A stretch of DNA of 64,000 bases from Acetobacter lovaniensis (GTDB lineage: Bacteria; Pseudomonadota; Alphaproteobacteria; Acetobacterales; Acetobacteraceae). The notes below the pieces were generated by a model. That model was not told the origin of the DNA. It made no database searches and saw only the letters and a list, made by a program, of their open reading frames with translations. The stretch's first letter is position 1, and the number at the start of each line of letters is the position of its first letter. Below are positions 17,945 to 25,920 of this stretch, in pieces. The stretch is from NCBI RefSeq assembly GCF_014207635.1, contig NZ_JACHIE010000009.1, positions 62,001-126,000 of the forward strand, written 5' to 3'. The translations under genes were made by a program, and so were the position numbers.

Positions 17945-19336
17945 TCAGAACGGTGCGTCAATGTCCACAATATCAATCAGTTTGGCATTGACGAACTCTT
18001 TCAGGCCCAGACCCAGAAGTTCGCGGCCAAAGCCCGAGCGCTTGACGCCACCAAACGGCAGGTCGGCTTTAACCATGGTCGGGTGGTTGATGTAGACCAT
18101 GCCGGTATCAATCCGGCGGGCCAGTTCCGCACCACGTTCTTCGTTTTTGGTAAAGATGGAACCACCAAGCCCGTAGGGGGAGTCATTGGCAATTTCAATG
18201 GCGTGGTCAGCATCTTTCGCACGGAACAGCATGGTCACCGGGCCAAAGAATTCCGTGTGGCGGGCCGGGTTGCCTTCTTCCAGATGGCTCAGGATAACCG
18301 GGCGGAAGAAGCAGCCCTTGTTAGGCATTTCCAGCGGAATTTCCTCCGCTTTGGCACCCTGTGCCACGGCATCGGCAACCTGCTGCTTCAGCCCATCGAC
18401 AGCCCCGCGAGAGGACAGGGGTGGCAGCGTGGTGGCGGGGTCCATCGGGTCGCCCATACGCAGTTCGGAAATGCCTTTGCGGTACAGCTCAACAAATTTG
18501 TCGTAAACGCCGTCTTCCACAATCATGCGCTTGGCGTTAACGCAAACCTGCCCACCATTCCAGTGGCGGCCATAAACGGCCCACTTGGCGGCTTTTTCAA
18601 TATCCGCATCGTTCAGCACGATCAGGGCATCGGACCCGCCGAGTTCCATGGTGCATTTTTTCAGCGCCAGCCCCGCTTCGGAAGCAACCTTGGCACCAGC
18701 GCCTTCGGAGCCGGTCAGGGCCACACCACGTACGCGGATATCGGCAATAATCTTGGCAAGCTGGTCACGCGTTGGGTAGAGGTTCTGGAACCCACCTTCA
18801 AGCAGACCGGCATCGTGCATCAGTTTTTCCATGGCGGCGGCACACTGCGGCACGTTGGATGCGTGCTTGAGAATAACCACGTTACCAGCAGAAAGCTGCG
18901 GCGCAATAATGCGGGCGACCTGATAGTAGGGGAAGTTCCACGGTTCGATAGCCAGCAGAATGCCCTGCGCTTCGAACACGATCTTGGCGCGGCCTTCCTT
19001 GACGGAGGCAAGGGGGAGCACTTCGGGTGCCAGAAGGCGTTCGGCATTGACGGCATAATATTCAAAAATTGCAGCGGACAGCTCGGTTTCTGCCTTTGCT
19101 TCGGCATAGAGCTTGCCCATTTCCAGCGTCAGCAGCTTGGAGTATTCGTCCACATTGGCGCGCAGAAGATCGGCCGCTTTTTGCAAAACGCGTGCACGTT
19201 CAGCAAAAGTTGTGTTTTTCCATTTTTTGAAGGCCGCATGGCCCTTGTCCAGTGCGGCATCGACCTGAGCATCGGTCGGGTTGGGAAAAACCTTGACCTG
19301 TTCTTCAGTAAAAGGGTTTGTCGTTGCGTAAGCCAT
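17945..19336 (-). CDS. NAD(P)-dependent aldehyde (succinate-semialdehyde-type) dehydrogenase
   Basis: The 463-residue cytoplasmic enzyme oxidises aldehydes with NAD(P). Key residues are visible: PWNFP (Asn134), TGSEGAGAKVA, general base Glu231 in MELGGSDA, nucleophile Cys265 in GGQVCVNAKR, and EFFGPV/FGGVKRSGFGREL near the C-terminus. It resembles the succinate-semialdehyde dehydrogenase branch, but in acetic acid bacteria close relatives act on acetaldehyde. It lies 38 bases after adhP on the same strand, suggesting ethanol to acetate conversion in the cytoplasm, with reducing power handled by the upstream transhydrogenase genes. Substrate preference is inferred. Confidence 0.9.
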   Translation of the reverse strand: MAYATTNPFTEEQVKVFPNPTDAQVDAALDKGHAAFKKWKNTTFAERARVLQKAADLLRANVDEYSKLLTLEMGKLYAEAKAETELSAAIFEYYAVNAERLLAPEVLPLASVKEGRAKIVFEAQGILLAIEPWNFPYYQVARIIAPQLSAGNVVILKHASNVPQCAAAMEKLMHDAGLLEGGFQNLYPTRDQLAKIIADIRVRGVALTGSEGAGAKVASEAGLALKKCTMELGGSDALIVLNDADIEKAAKWAVYGRHWNGGQVCVNAKRMIVEDGVYDKFVELYRKGISELRMGDPMDPATTLPPLSSRGAVDGLKQQVADAVAQGAKAEEIPLEMPNKGCFFRPVILSHLEEGNPARHTEFFGPVTMLFRAKDADHAIEIANDSPYGLGGSIFTKNEERGAELARRIDTGMVYINHPTMVKADLPFGGVKRSGFGRELLGLGLKEFVNAKLIDIVDIDAPF

Positions 19337-19374
19337 GGAAAAAATCCTTCTGGTTCATCAATATTTGAAGGTGG

Positions 19375-20403
19375 TTAGTTTCTGAAATCCAGAACAACAC
19401 GCCCTTCAACACGACCATGCTCGAGATCATCAAAGATCTGATTGATGTTTTCAAGCCGGTCAGTCTTGGTAACCGAGGTCACTTTTCCTTCAGCAAAGAA
19501 GGAAAGAGCTTCGATCATGTCCAGCCGGGTACCGACAATGGAACCGCGGATGGTAATGGCGTTCATGACCATATCAAAAATGGAAATGGGGAAGTCCCCC
19601 GGCGGCAGGCCGTTCAGGACCAGTGTGCCACCAGCGCGCACATACCCCATGGCCTGAGAGAACGCCTTGGTGGAAACAGCCGTGATCAACCCCCCATGAG
19701 CGCCGCCGACTTCCTTCTGGATAAAGGCCGCCGGGTCGGTTGTCCTGGCATTAACGGTGTGTGCGGCGCCAAGTTTCCGTGCGGTTTCAAGTTTGGCGTC
19801 GTCAATATCAACTGCGATCATGTTCAGGCCCATGGCCACACCGTACTGGATGGCCATTTGCCCCAGCCCGCCCGCGCCGGACACCGCAACCCAGTCCCCT
19901 GCGCGCGTGTCAGTCATTTTCAGACCCTTGTAAACGGTCAGACCTGCGCACAGAACCGGTGCGACTTTAATGGGGTCCACCCCCGCAGGAATATGGGCGA
20001 CATAACCCGGGTCCGCCACCACGTATTCCGCAAAGCAGCCATTAACGGAATAACCGGTATCTTCCTGTTTCTGACAAAGGGTTTCCCAGCCTGCATAACA
20101 GTGTTCACAATGACCACAGGCGGAATACAGGAAGGGCACACCAACGATGTCCCCCTTTTTAATCCAGTCAACATTGCTGCCAATTTCCACAACCGTGCCG
20201 ACGCCCTCATGTCCGGGAATAAAGGGCAGGGTCGGCTTTTTGGGCCAGTCCCCATTGGCTGCGTGCAGGTCCGTGTGGCAGACGCCGCAGGCGATCATCT
20301 TGACCAGGATCTGGTTGGAGTTGATGGAGGGAATGTCCAGTTCCTCAAGCGTGAGCGGCTTGCCAAATTCATGGACCACAGCGGCTTTCATCTTGCCTGA
20401 CAT
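19375..20403 (-). CDS. adhP: Zinc-dependent alcohol dehydrogenase AdhP
   Basis: The 342-residue medium-chain dehydrogenase has the catalytic zinc ligands in ACGVCHTDLH (Cys42) and PGHEGVG (His65), the four structural zinc cysteines in YSACGHCEHCYAGWETLC (96, 99, 102, 110), and a Rossmann GAGGLGQMA. Sequence style matches AdhP-type NAD-dependent ethanol dehydrogenases. A second in-frame ATG four codons in is possible; the first has AAAGGCG at a good distance. It sits directly downstream of a terminator that follows pntB, so it is read either by read-through or from a promoter inside pntB. Confidence 0.92.
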   Translation of the reverse strand: MSGKMKAAVVHEFGKPLTLEELDIPSINSNQILVKMIACGVCHTDLHAANGDWPKKPTLPFIPGHEGVGTVVEIGSNVDWIKKGDIVGVPFLYSACGHCEHCYAGWETLCQKQEDTGYSVNGCFAEYVVADPGYVAHIPAGVDPIKVAPVLCAGLTVYKGLKMTDTRAGDWVAVSGAGGLGQMAIQYGVAMGLNMIAVDIDDAKLETARKLGAAHTVNARTTDPAAFIQKEVGGAHGGLITAVSTKAFSQAMGYVRAGGTLVLNGLPPGDFPISIFDMVMNAITIRGSIVGTRLDMIEALSFFAEGKVTSVTKTDRLENINQIFDDLEHGRVEGRVVLDFRN

Positions 20404-20424
20404 AATCTACGCCTTTTGTTGTAA

Positions 20425-20464
20425 ACAAAAAAAACGGGAGAGACCGTCTGGTGCCCTCCCGTTG
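20425..20464 (-). terminator. Rho-independent terminator between pntB and adhP
   Basis: On the minus strand AACGGGAG pairs with CTCCCGTT and is followed by a run of eight T. It begins 4 bases after the pntB stop and ends about 20 bases before the adhP start, so it could act as an attenuator of read-through into adhP. Confidence 0.85.
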
Positions 20465-20468
20465 GCCG

Positions 20469-21884
20469 TTAGGCGGTGCCGAGCGCCTTGACGGCTTCGA
20501 CCATTTTGGAGAGCACGGCCTGTGCATCCCCAAAAACCATGGTGCAGTTCTTCTGGAAGAAGAGCGGGTTCTGCACCCCGGAATACCCTGTGCCGGACCC
20601 ACGTTTGATGACAAAGACCTGATGCGCTTTGTAAGCGTTCAGGATCGGCATGCCATAAATGGGGGAGGATTTGTCGGTCAGGGCTTCGGGGTTGACCACG
20701 TCATTCGCACCAATAATCAGGGCAACATCGGTGGTGGCAAAGCTGTCGTTAATATCGTCCATATCGTAAATCATGTCGTATGGAACGCCAGCTTCGGCCA
20801 GCAGCACGTTCATGTGCCCCGGCATGCGGCCTGCCACGGGATGAATGGCAAATTTGACATCCACACCATCCGCTACAAGCATTTTAACAAATTCGTACAG
20901 CTTCTGCTGCGCCTGCGCCACGGCCAGACCATAGCCGGGCACAATGATCACGCTGGACGCATAGCGCATGGAGGTGGCTGCATCCGACGGGTCGGCGGAC
21001 TTCATTTCCCCTTCGGGGCCTTTGGCGGAGCTGGTTGTATCCCCGAAGTTGCTGAACAGCACGTTGGAGAGCGAGCGGTTCATGGCTTTTGCCATCAGGG
21101 CGGTCAGCAGCGTACCTGCCGAGCCGACAACCATGCCTGCAATCATCAGGGCGGGGTTGCCCATCACGTAGCCTTCAAGGCCCACGGCCAAGCCGGTAAA
21201 GGCGTTGTAGAGCGAGATCACCACCGGCATGTCTGCCCCACCAATGGGCAGGGTCATGCAGATCCCGAACAGAAGAGCCGCACCAAAGAACAGAATACCG
21301 GGCAGAACACCTTCCGGCGTGCCGTATTGCATGACTGCCAGCGCGCCGAGGGCAAGCGAGATCAGGAACAGAGCCGCGTTGAAAAACCGCTGCCCGCCAA
21401 AGCGCACGGGTTTTCTCATCCGTCCGTCAAGCTTGGCCCATGCGATGATCGAACCGGTAAAGGAGATACAGCCAATAAGCGCACCCACGATGGTGACACT
21501 CAGGTGCAGACCGGATGTGGCATGGTCGGACAGGAGGCTGACCGCAGCAAGGGATGCCGCGGAGCCACCGCCCATGCCGTTAAAGATGGCGACCATCTCC
21601 GGCATGGCGGTCATCTGCACCGTGCGGCCGCGCCAGCCCGCCCACAGGCAGCCCAGCAGCAGGGCCACAACGGCCAGTGCGACATTGACCAGCAGATGCG
21701 GGCGTGCATCGGGGCTGACATTGAACAGGTTAAGGAACGTGGCCCCAACCACAAACACCATGCCGTAGCCTGCGGTGACAATGCCCGATACGGCGGTTAC
21801 GGGGGAAGACATGGCCTTCAGCCCGTAAATGAACAGACCTGCGGCAATCAGTCCGCTCAGGCCAACAATGTATTCGATGAACAT
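20469..21884 (-). CDS. pntB: NAD(P) transhydrogenase subunit beta
   Basis: The 471-residue protein has about nine N-terminal membrane segments (domain II) and a C-terminal NADP(H)-binding domain III (about 290-471) with GYGLAVAQAQQKLYEF, HPVAGRMPGHMNVLLAEA, IIGANDVVNPEAL and FVIKRGSGTGYSGVQNPLF. It couples proton flow to hydride transfer between NADH and NADP+, supplying NADPH or venting NADH. One base separates it from pntA2. Confidence 0.96.
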   Translation of the reverse strand: MFIEYIVGLSGLIAAGLFIYGLKAMSSPVTAVSGIVTAGYGMVFVVGATFLNLFNVSPDARPHLLVNVALAVVALLLGCLWAGWRGRTVQMTAMPEMVAIFNGMGGGSAASLAAVSLLSDHATSGLHLSVTIVGALIGCISFTGSIIAWAKLDGRMRKPVRFGGQRFFNAALFLISLALGALAVMQYGTPEGVLPGILFFGAALLFGICMTLPIGGADMPVVISLYNAFTGLAVGLEGYVMGNPALMIAGMVVGSAGTLLTALMAKAMNRSLSNVLFSNFGDTTSSAKGPEGEMKSADPSDAATSMRYASSVIIVPGYGLAVAQAQQKLYEFVKMLVADGVDVKFAIHPVAGRMPGHMNVLLAEAGVPYDMIYDMDDINDSFATTDVALIIGANDVVNPEALTDKSSPIYGMPILNAYKAHQVFVIKRGSGTGYSGVQNPLFFQKNCTMVFGDAQAVLSKMVEAVKALGTA

Positions 21885-21885
21885 G

Positions 21886-22215
21886 TTACTGCTGGCCTTT
21901 TTTCTCTGTTGTCGGCTTCTGGCTCGGGCGGAACATGGCCAGCATGCGGTCGGTCACGACGTAGCCGCCCATAACGTTCCCGGCTCCCAGAAAAACGCCA
22001 ACAAACCCGATAACCTGCCCGGTCAGCGTGGTGGCGTTGAACAGTACGTCCAGCGCGCCAACCACCACAATACCGTGAATGAAGTTGGAGCCGGACATAA
22101 GGGGCGTATGCAGGATGGAGGGCACCCGGCTAATCACCACGTAGCCGGTAAACGCGGCCAGCATGAAGATGTAGAGGGCGATAATGAAGGTCATGGATGT
22201 TACGGAATCCATCAT
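21886..22215 (-). CDS. pntA2: NAD(P) transhydrogenase subunit alpha 2 (membrane part)
   Basis: The 109-residue protein has three to four membrane segments and the conserved YVVISRVPSILHTPLMSGSN and FVGVFLGAGNVMGGYVVTDRML. It is the membrane piece of the alpha subunit, encoded separately as in Rhodospirillum and acetic acid bacteria. Its start overlaps the pntA1 stop by 4 bases (ATGA). Confidence 0.95.
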   Translation of the reverse strand: MMDSVTSMTFIIALYIFMLAAFTGYVVISRVPSILHTPLMSGSNFIHGIVVVGALDVLFNATTLTGQVIGFVGVFLGAGNVMGGYVVTDRMLAMFRPSQKPTTEKKGQQ

Positions 22216-23360
22216 GCTTTCTCCGCTGGTGTGCCTTCGATGACCGTCTGGATGGCGGCATTGGTAATCTTGCCATCATGGGTCAGGGTGGTGCCGGTTA
22301 TGACTTCGTCTGTAAAATCGGGCTTGAGCACACCATCATGCAGAACCTGCTCGAGCAGGTTGTAAATGTTCTTGGCGTAGAGCTCGCTCGCCTGTGCCGC
22401 CAGGCTGGAGGGCAGGTTGGTCGGACCAACCATGACCACGGGACCAACCTTGATGGTCTCGCCCGCTTTGGTGCCTTCACAGTTGCCGCCGTTGGGCGCG
22501 CCCATGTCCACCACAACGGAGCCTTCCTTCATGGCGGCAAGCTGTTCGGCGTCAATCAGGCGGGGGGCCTTGCGGCCGGGGACCGCGGCTGTGGTAATGA
22601 TCAGGTCGGCCTGTGCGATATGCTGCGAAAGGGTCGCCCGGACCTTGGCTTTTTCATCTGCTGTCAGTTCGCGGGCGTAACCGCCTGCGCCGCGTGCATC
22701 AATGCCCGTATCCACGAACTTGGCGCCAACGGATTCCGCTTCTTCCTTGGTTTCGGGGCGTACGTCGTAGCCTTCGCACACGGCGCCAAGGCGGCGTGCC
22801 GTGGCCAGAGCCTGCAGGCCCGCAACCCCCAGCCCCATGACCAGTACGCGGGCCGCACGCAGCGAGCCAACGGCGGTGGTCATCATGGGCAGGATTTTCT
22901 GCATGTGTACACTGCCCAGCAAAGGCGCATAGTACCCTGCAAGAGCTGCCTGACTGGACAGGGCGTCCATGGCCTGTGCACGGCTGATGCGTGGAATAAG
23001 CTCCATGGCAAACGTGGTGATCTTGCCATCGCGCAGCGCCTTGACCAGATCAGGCTGCGTCTGGGCGTAAATGAAGGACACCAGCAGGGCGCCGGGCTTC
23101 ATCTGTTTGACGGTCTCGACCGATGGAGGCTGGACGGAGAGCACAATATCCGCATCGGCGACCAGTTTCCCGATATCGGGCTCCTGCGTTACTTCCGCCT
23201 TTGTGTAGGCATCGTCCGTGTAGGTTGCAGCACTGCCCGCTCCCTGCTCCAGAACAAGATTTGCCCCAAGCTTGGCTATGCGCTGTGCTACCGCGGGAAT
23301 CATGGCAACCCGGCGTTCGTCGGGCTGCGTTTCCTTCAGGATGGCAATTTTAACGGTCAC
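22212..23360 (-). CDS. pntA1: NAD(P) transhydrogenase subunit alpha 1 (NAD-binding)
   Basis: About 382 residues; soluble domain I that binds NAD(H). Marks: KIAILKETQPDERRVAMIP at the N-terminus, MELIPRISRAQAMDALSSQA, VLVMGLGVAGLQALATARRLG (NAD Rossmann motif), and PGRKAPRLIDAEQL. I chose the GTG at 23360 because the protein then begins TVKIAILKET and a purine-rich GGGAAAAG lies upstream; an ATG at 23378 is possible. It is the first gene of the pnt cluster; an FNR-like box lies about 120 bases upstream. Confidence 0.94.
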   Translation of the reverse strand: MTVKIAILKETQPDERRVAMIPAVAQRIAKLGANLVLEQGAGSAATYTDDAYTKAEVTQEPDIGKLVADADIVLSVQPPSVETVKQMKPGALLVSFIYAQTQPDLVKALRDGKITTFAMELIPRISRAQAMDALSSQAALAGYYAPLLGSVHMQKILPMMTTAVGSLRAARVLVMGLGVAGLQALATARRLGAVCEGYDVRPETKEEAESVGAKFVDTGIDARGAGGYARELTADEKAKVRATLSQHIAQADLIITTAAVPGRKAPRLIDAEQLAAMKEGSVVVDMGAPNGGNCEGTKAGETIKVGPVVMVGPTNLPSSLAAQASELYAKNIYNLLEQVLHDGVLKPDFTDEVITGTTLTHDGKITNAAIQTVIEGTPAEKA

Positions 23361-23755
23361 GTTCTTTTCCCAATGCATTCTGTATGGGGTGAGGAGGGAC
23401 CGGGATGGCAGGGTAGAAAAACGGTCATCCTCCACAACTTCTTCTGTCTGATATGACAAACATATCTGAAAAAGGTTGCATTGATATGCGTCAAAGAAAC
23501 CTTTTCTACGGGAAATAAAAATATTTTTTTCATTTTTTCATTTTTTAAATAAGTCTCAGATGCCGTGTCTTGTAATGTCCCGCGCAGGCCGTATTCCGCT
23601 CAGCCCTTGGTCCAGCCAGAACAGAAGGACGGGAAAGCTATGGGGTGAGCAATTCCATTTGCTGCCGGAATGGTCTAGGGTTCGCGCGATTGAACGGCCC
23701 TCGTGCGGGGGTGCGTTTTTCTGGTTTCTAACGTGCTCTGAATCAAAGGTGGATT
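23361..23755. other. Divergent intergenic region between pntA1 and asd
   Basis: About 395 bases without a credible gene. The part nearest pntA1 contains the FNR-like site at 23481-23494; next to it is a markedly AT-rich stretch (about 23508-23555) that probably carries promoter elements. The part next to asd is GC-rich and ends in the ribosome binding site AAAGGTGG before the asd ATG. No terminator or riboswitch was recognised. Confidence 0.6.
23481..23494. promoter_or_regulatory. FNR/FixK-like binding site upstream of pntA1
   Basis: TTGATATGCGTCAA matches the FNR/CRP-family consensus TTGAT-N4-ATCAA at 9 of 10 fixed positions. It lies about 120 bases upstream of the pntA1 start codon, next to an AT-rich stretch. 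FNR-type oxygen-responsive regulators are known in acetic acid bacteria, so oxygen control of the transhydrogenase is plausible; binding is inferred from the site alone. Confidence 0.5.
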
Positions 23756-24778
23756 ATGGGTTATCGGGTTGCTGTTGTAGGCGCGACAGGTGCGGTGGGG
23801 CGGGAAATCCTCAAGACACTGGCCGAACGGGAATTCCCGGTGGATGAGATTGTCGCACTGGCCTCCCCGCGTTCTGCCGGGCGTGAAGTCTCGTTCGGGG
23901 ATCGCGTTCTGAAAGTCCAGAACCTTGAAACCTTTGATTTCAAGGGCTGGGATGTCGGGCTGTTCTCCCCCGGTGGGGCTGTGTCCGCCAAGTATGCGCC
24001 CATTGCTGCCAAGGCTGGCTGCGTTGTGATCGACAACACATCCCACTTCCGCATGGAGCCGGATGTGCCGCTGGTGGTGCCCGAGGTTAACCCGCTGGCG
24101 CTCAAGGACATGAAGCGCAACATTATTGCCAACCCCAACTGCTCGACCATTCAGATGGTGGTGGCTCTCAAGCCCCTGCATGACCTGTTTACCCTCAAGC
24201 GGGTGGTGGTCTCCACGTATCAGGCCGTATCCGGCGCGGGGAAGGATGGCATGGACGAGCTGTTCTCCCAGACCCGTGGCAGCTTTGTGAACGACCCGCC
24301 CAAGATCGAGCAGTTCCAGAAGCAGATCGCCTTCAACTGCATTCCCCAGATCGACCGTTTTATGGATGACGGTGCGACCAAGGAAGAATGGAAGATGCGA
24401 GTCGAGACCAAAAAAATTCTCGATCCGGACGTGGAGGTGCTGGCAACCTGCGTGCGTGTTCCGGTGTTTGTCGGTCATTCCGAGGCTGTTATTGCCGAGT
24501 TTGCCGAGCCTGTGGACCTTGAGCGCGCCCGTGCGGCCCTGCGGGAGTCCGAAGGGGTTGTCCTGCTCGATCAGCGCGAAGATGGCGGGTACGTGACCCC
24601 GCTCGAGTGCGTGGGGGAAGATGCAACCTATGTGTCACGCCTTCGTGTCGATCCGACCGTTCCGCACGGTCTGGCGTTCTGGTGCGTGTCCGATAATCTG
24701 CGGAAAGGTGCGGCTTTGAACGCGGTTCAGATCGCTGAAACCATGATCGCACTTGATCTGCTGCCCAGACACGCCTGA
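23756..24778 (+). CDS. asd: Aspartate-semialdehyde dehydrogenase
   Basis: The 340-residue enzyme reduces aspartyl phosphate to the semialdehyde, feeding lysine, diaminopimelate, threonine and methionine synthesis. It has the NADP motif VVGATGAVGREILKTL, the catalytic Cys in NPNCSTIQMVVAL, TYQAVSGAGKDGMDEL, and RVPVFVGHSEAV with the active-site His. Ribosome binding site AAAGGTGG is well placed. It precedes the sdh operon by 137 bases without a clear terminator. Confidence 0.96.
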   Translation: MGYRVAVVGATGAVGREILKTLAEREFPVDEIVALASPRSAGREVSFGDRVLKVQNLETFDFKGWDVGLFSPGGAVSAKYAPIAAKAGCVVIDNTSHFRMEPDVPLVVPEVNPLALKDMKRNIIANPNCSTIQMVVALKPLHDLFTLKRVVVSTYQAVSGAGKDGMDELFSQTRGSFVNDPPKIEQFQKQIAFNCIPQIDRFMDDGATKEEWKMRVETKKILDPDVEVLATCVRVPVFVGHSEAVIAEFAEPVDLERARAALRESEGVVLLDQREDGGYVTPLECVGEDATYVSRLRVDPTVPHGLAFWCVSDNLRKGAALNAVQIAETMIALDLLPRHA

Positions 24779-24915
24779 GTGAGAATCCTGCCCCTCTCGG
24801 TCTCGTGTTGATCCGTTGAATTGACCGGGCCGAGGCACGGGGCGTAGGACAAAAACGATGCAAAACGCTGGATGCAACCAGCGCTCAGGGATAGACACGG
24901 GGTACGAGGCTGACA

Positions 24916-25389
24916 ATGCAGGATATCCGTAAGGCCCTCTATGTAGGGAGCCGAAGTGACGGCACACTGATCCAGCGGCCCATGTCGCCGCACTTGCAGG
25001 TGTACCGTTACCGGCTTTCCATGGTTCTTTCCATTTCAAATCGAATCACGGGAGTGATCGCCACGGCTGGCGCCGCGCTTGGCGTTTGCTGGCTTGGTGC
25101 TGCGGCAAAGGGGCCAAAAGCCTATGCTACGGCGCGTAAGGTAACGGGCAACCCGCTGGGCCAGCTTGTGCTGGTAGGGTGGCTGGCTTCGGTCGTTTAC
25201 CACACGGTCGGTGGCATCCGGCATCTCATCTGGGATGCGGGATACCGGTACGACAAGGAAGAGCTGAACAAGGATGGCCCAGTGGCGGTGGGTGTTACAG
25301 CCGGTGTCAGCACCGTGCTGGCCGTCGCCCTGCTTGCTGTGGCTGGGTGCCGCAGAAGCAAACGCGCCAAAGCCGGGAAGGTATCCTGA
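24916..25389 (+). CDS. sdhC: Succinate dehydrogenase cytochrome b556 subunit
   Basis: The 157-residue membrane anchor has three hydrophobic segments. The N-terminal RPMSPHLQVYRYRLSMVLSI followed by SNRITGV is the SdhC signature (Ser and Arg near the quinone site), and the haem-ligand His lies in VYHTVGGIRHLIWDAG. First gene of sdhCDAB; one base separates its stop from the sdhD ATG. Confidence 0.95.
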   Translation: MQDIRKALYVGSRSDGTLIQRPMSPHLQVYRYRLSMVLSISNRITGVIATAGAALGVCWLGAAAKGPKAYATARKVTGNPLGQLVLVGWLASVVYHTVGGIRHLIWDAGYRYDKEELNKDGPVAVGVTAGVSTVLAVALLAVAGCRRSKRAKAGKVS

Positions 25390-25390
25390 C

Positions 25391-25804
25391 ATGAACGCTT
25401 CTGTTCCACATATTGAAGTCATGCGCTCCCAGCTTGGGCGCGCACGCGGGCTGGGTGCGGGGCATTCCGGCACAAGCCACTGGTGGGCCGAGCGCGTTTC
25501 CGCCGCCAGCCTGCTGCCGCTTTCCACATGGTTTGTTGTGCAGATGTTCCGCCTTGGCGGGGCAGACCACGCCGAGGTGGTTAAATGGGGCGGCAAGCCC
25601 GTTAACGCCACCATGCTGGCAGCACTGATCATTACCACCTTCTACCATGCGCAGGTTGGTCTGCAGGTTATTGTGGATGACTACGTGCACGGCAAGGCGC
25701 ACCTGCCTACCCGCCTGCTGGTCAAGATTGGCACGTCCCTTATGGGGCTGCTTGGCGTATTTGCCGTGATCAAGCTGGTGGTGCGGAGCGGTTCCGGCAA
25801 GTAA
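25391..25804 (+). CDS. sdhD: Succinate dehydrogenase membrane anchor subunit
   Basis: The 137-residue protein begins with a hydrophilic stretch containing RSQLGRARGLGAGHSGTSHW, typical of alphaproteobacterial SdhD, followed by three membrane segments; FYHAQVGLQVIVDDYVHG carries the haem-ligand His and quinone-site residues. The frame is open further upstream, but the ATG at 25391 directly after sdhC gives the usual length. Confidence 0.94.
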   Translation: MNASVPHIEVMRSQLGRARGLGAGHSGTSHWWAERVSAASLLPLSTWFVVQMFRLGGADHAEVVKWGGKPVNATMLAALIITTFYHAQVGLQVIVDDYVHGKAHLPTRLLVKIGTSLMGLLGVFAVIKLVVRSGSGK

Positions 25805-25920
25805 GCCGGGCACCTGCCCACGGATAAAAGAGCCTTGTGCCGCCGACGGAACAGGTCGGATACGCGGTGGCATGAACCTGAACGACTGACAGGCCGAACG
25901 CATATGGGAGCGCCGTCACG

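Noticed and set aside
17903-19378. Open frame of 491 codons on plus opposite the aldehyde dehydrogenase gene; similar long frames lie opposite adhP, pntA1, pntB, sdhA and opgH.
   Set aside because: All are antisense shadows caused by GC-rich third codon positions; their translations are His/Gly/Arg-rich without domains.
24779-24915. TTGAT-like half-sites before sdhC as a second FNR box.
   Set aside because: The second half (TGAAT) does not match ATCAA, so the site is too weak to call.
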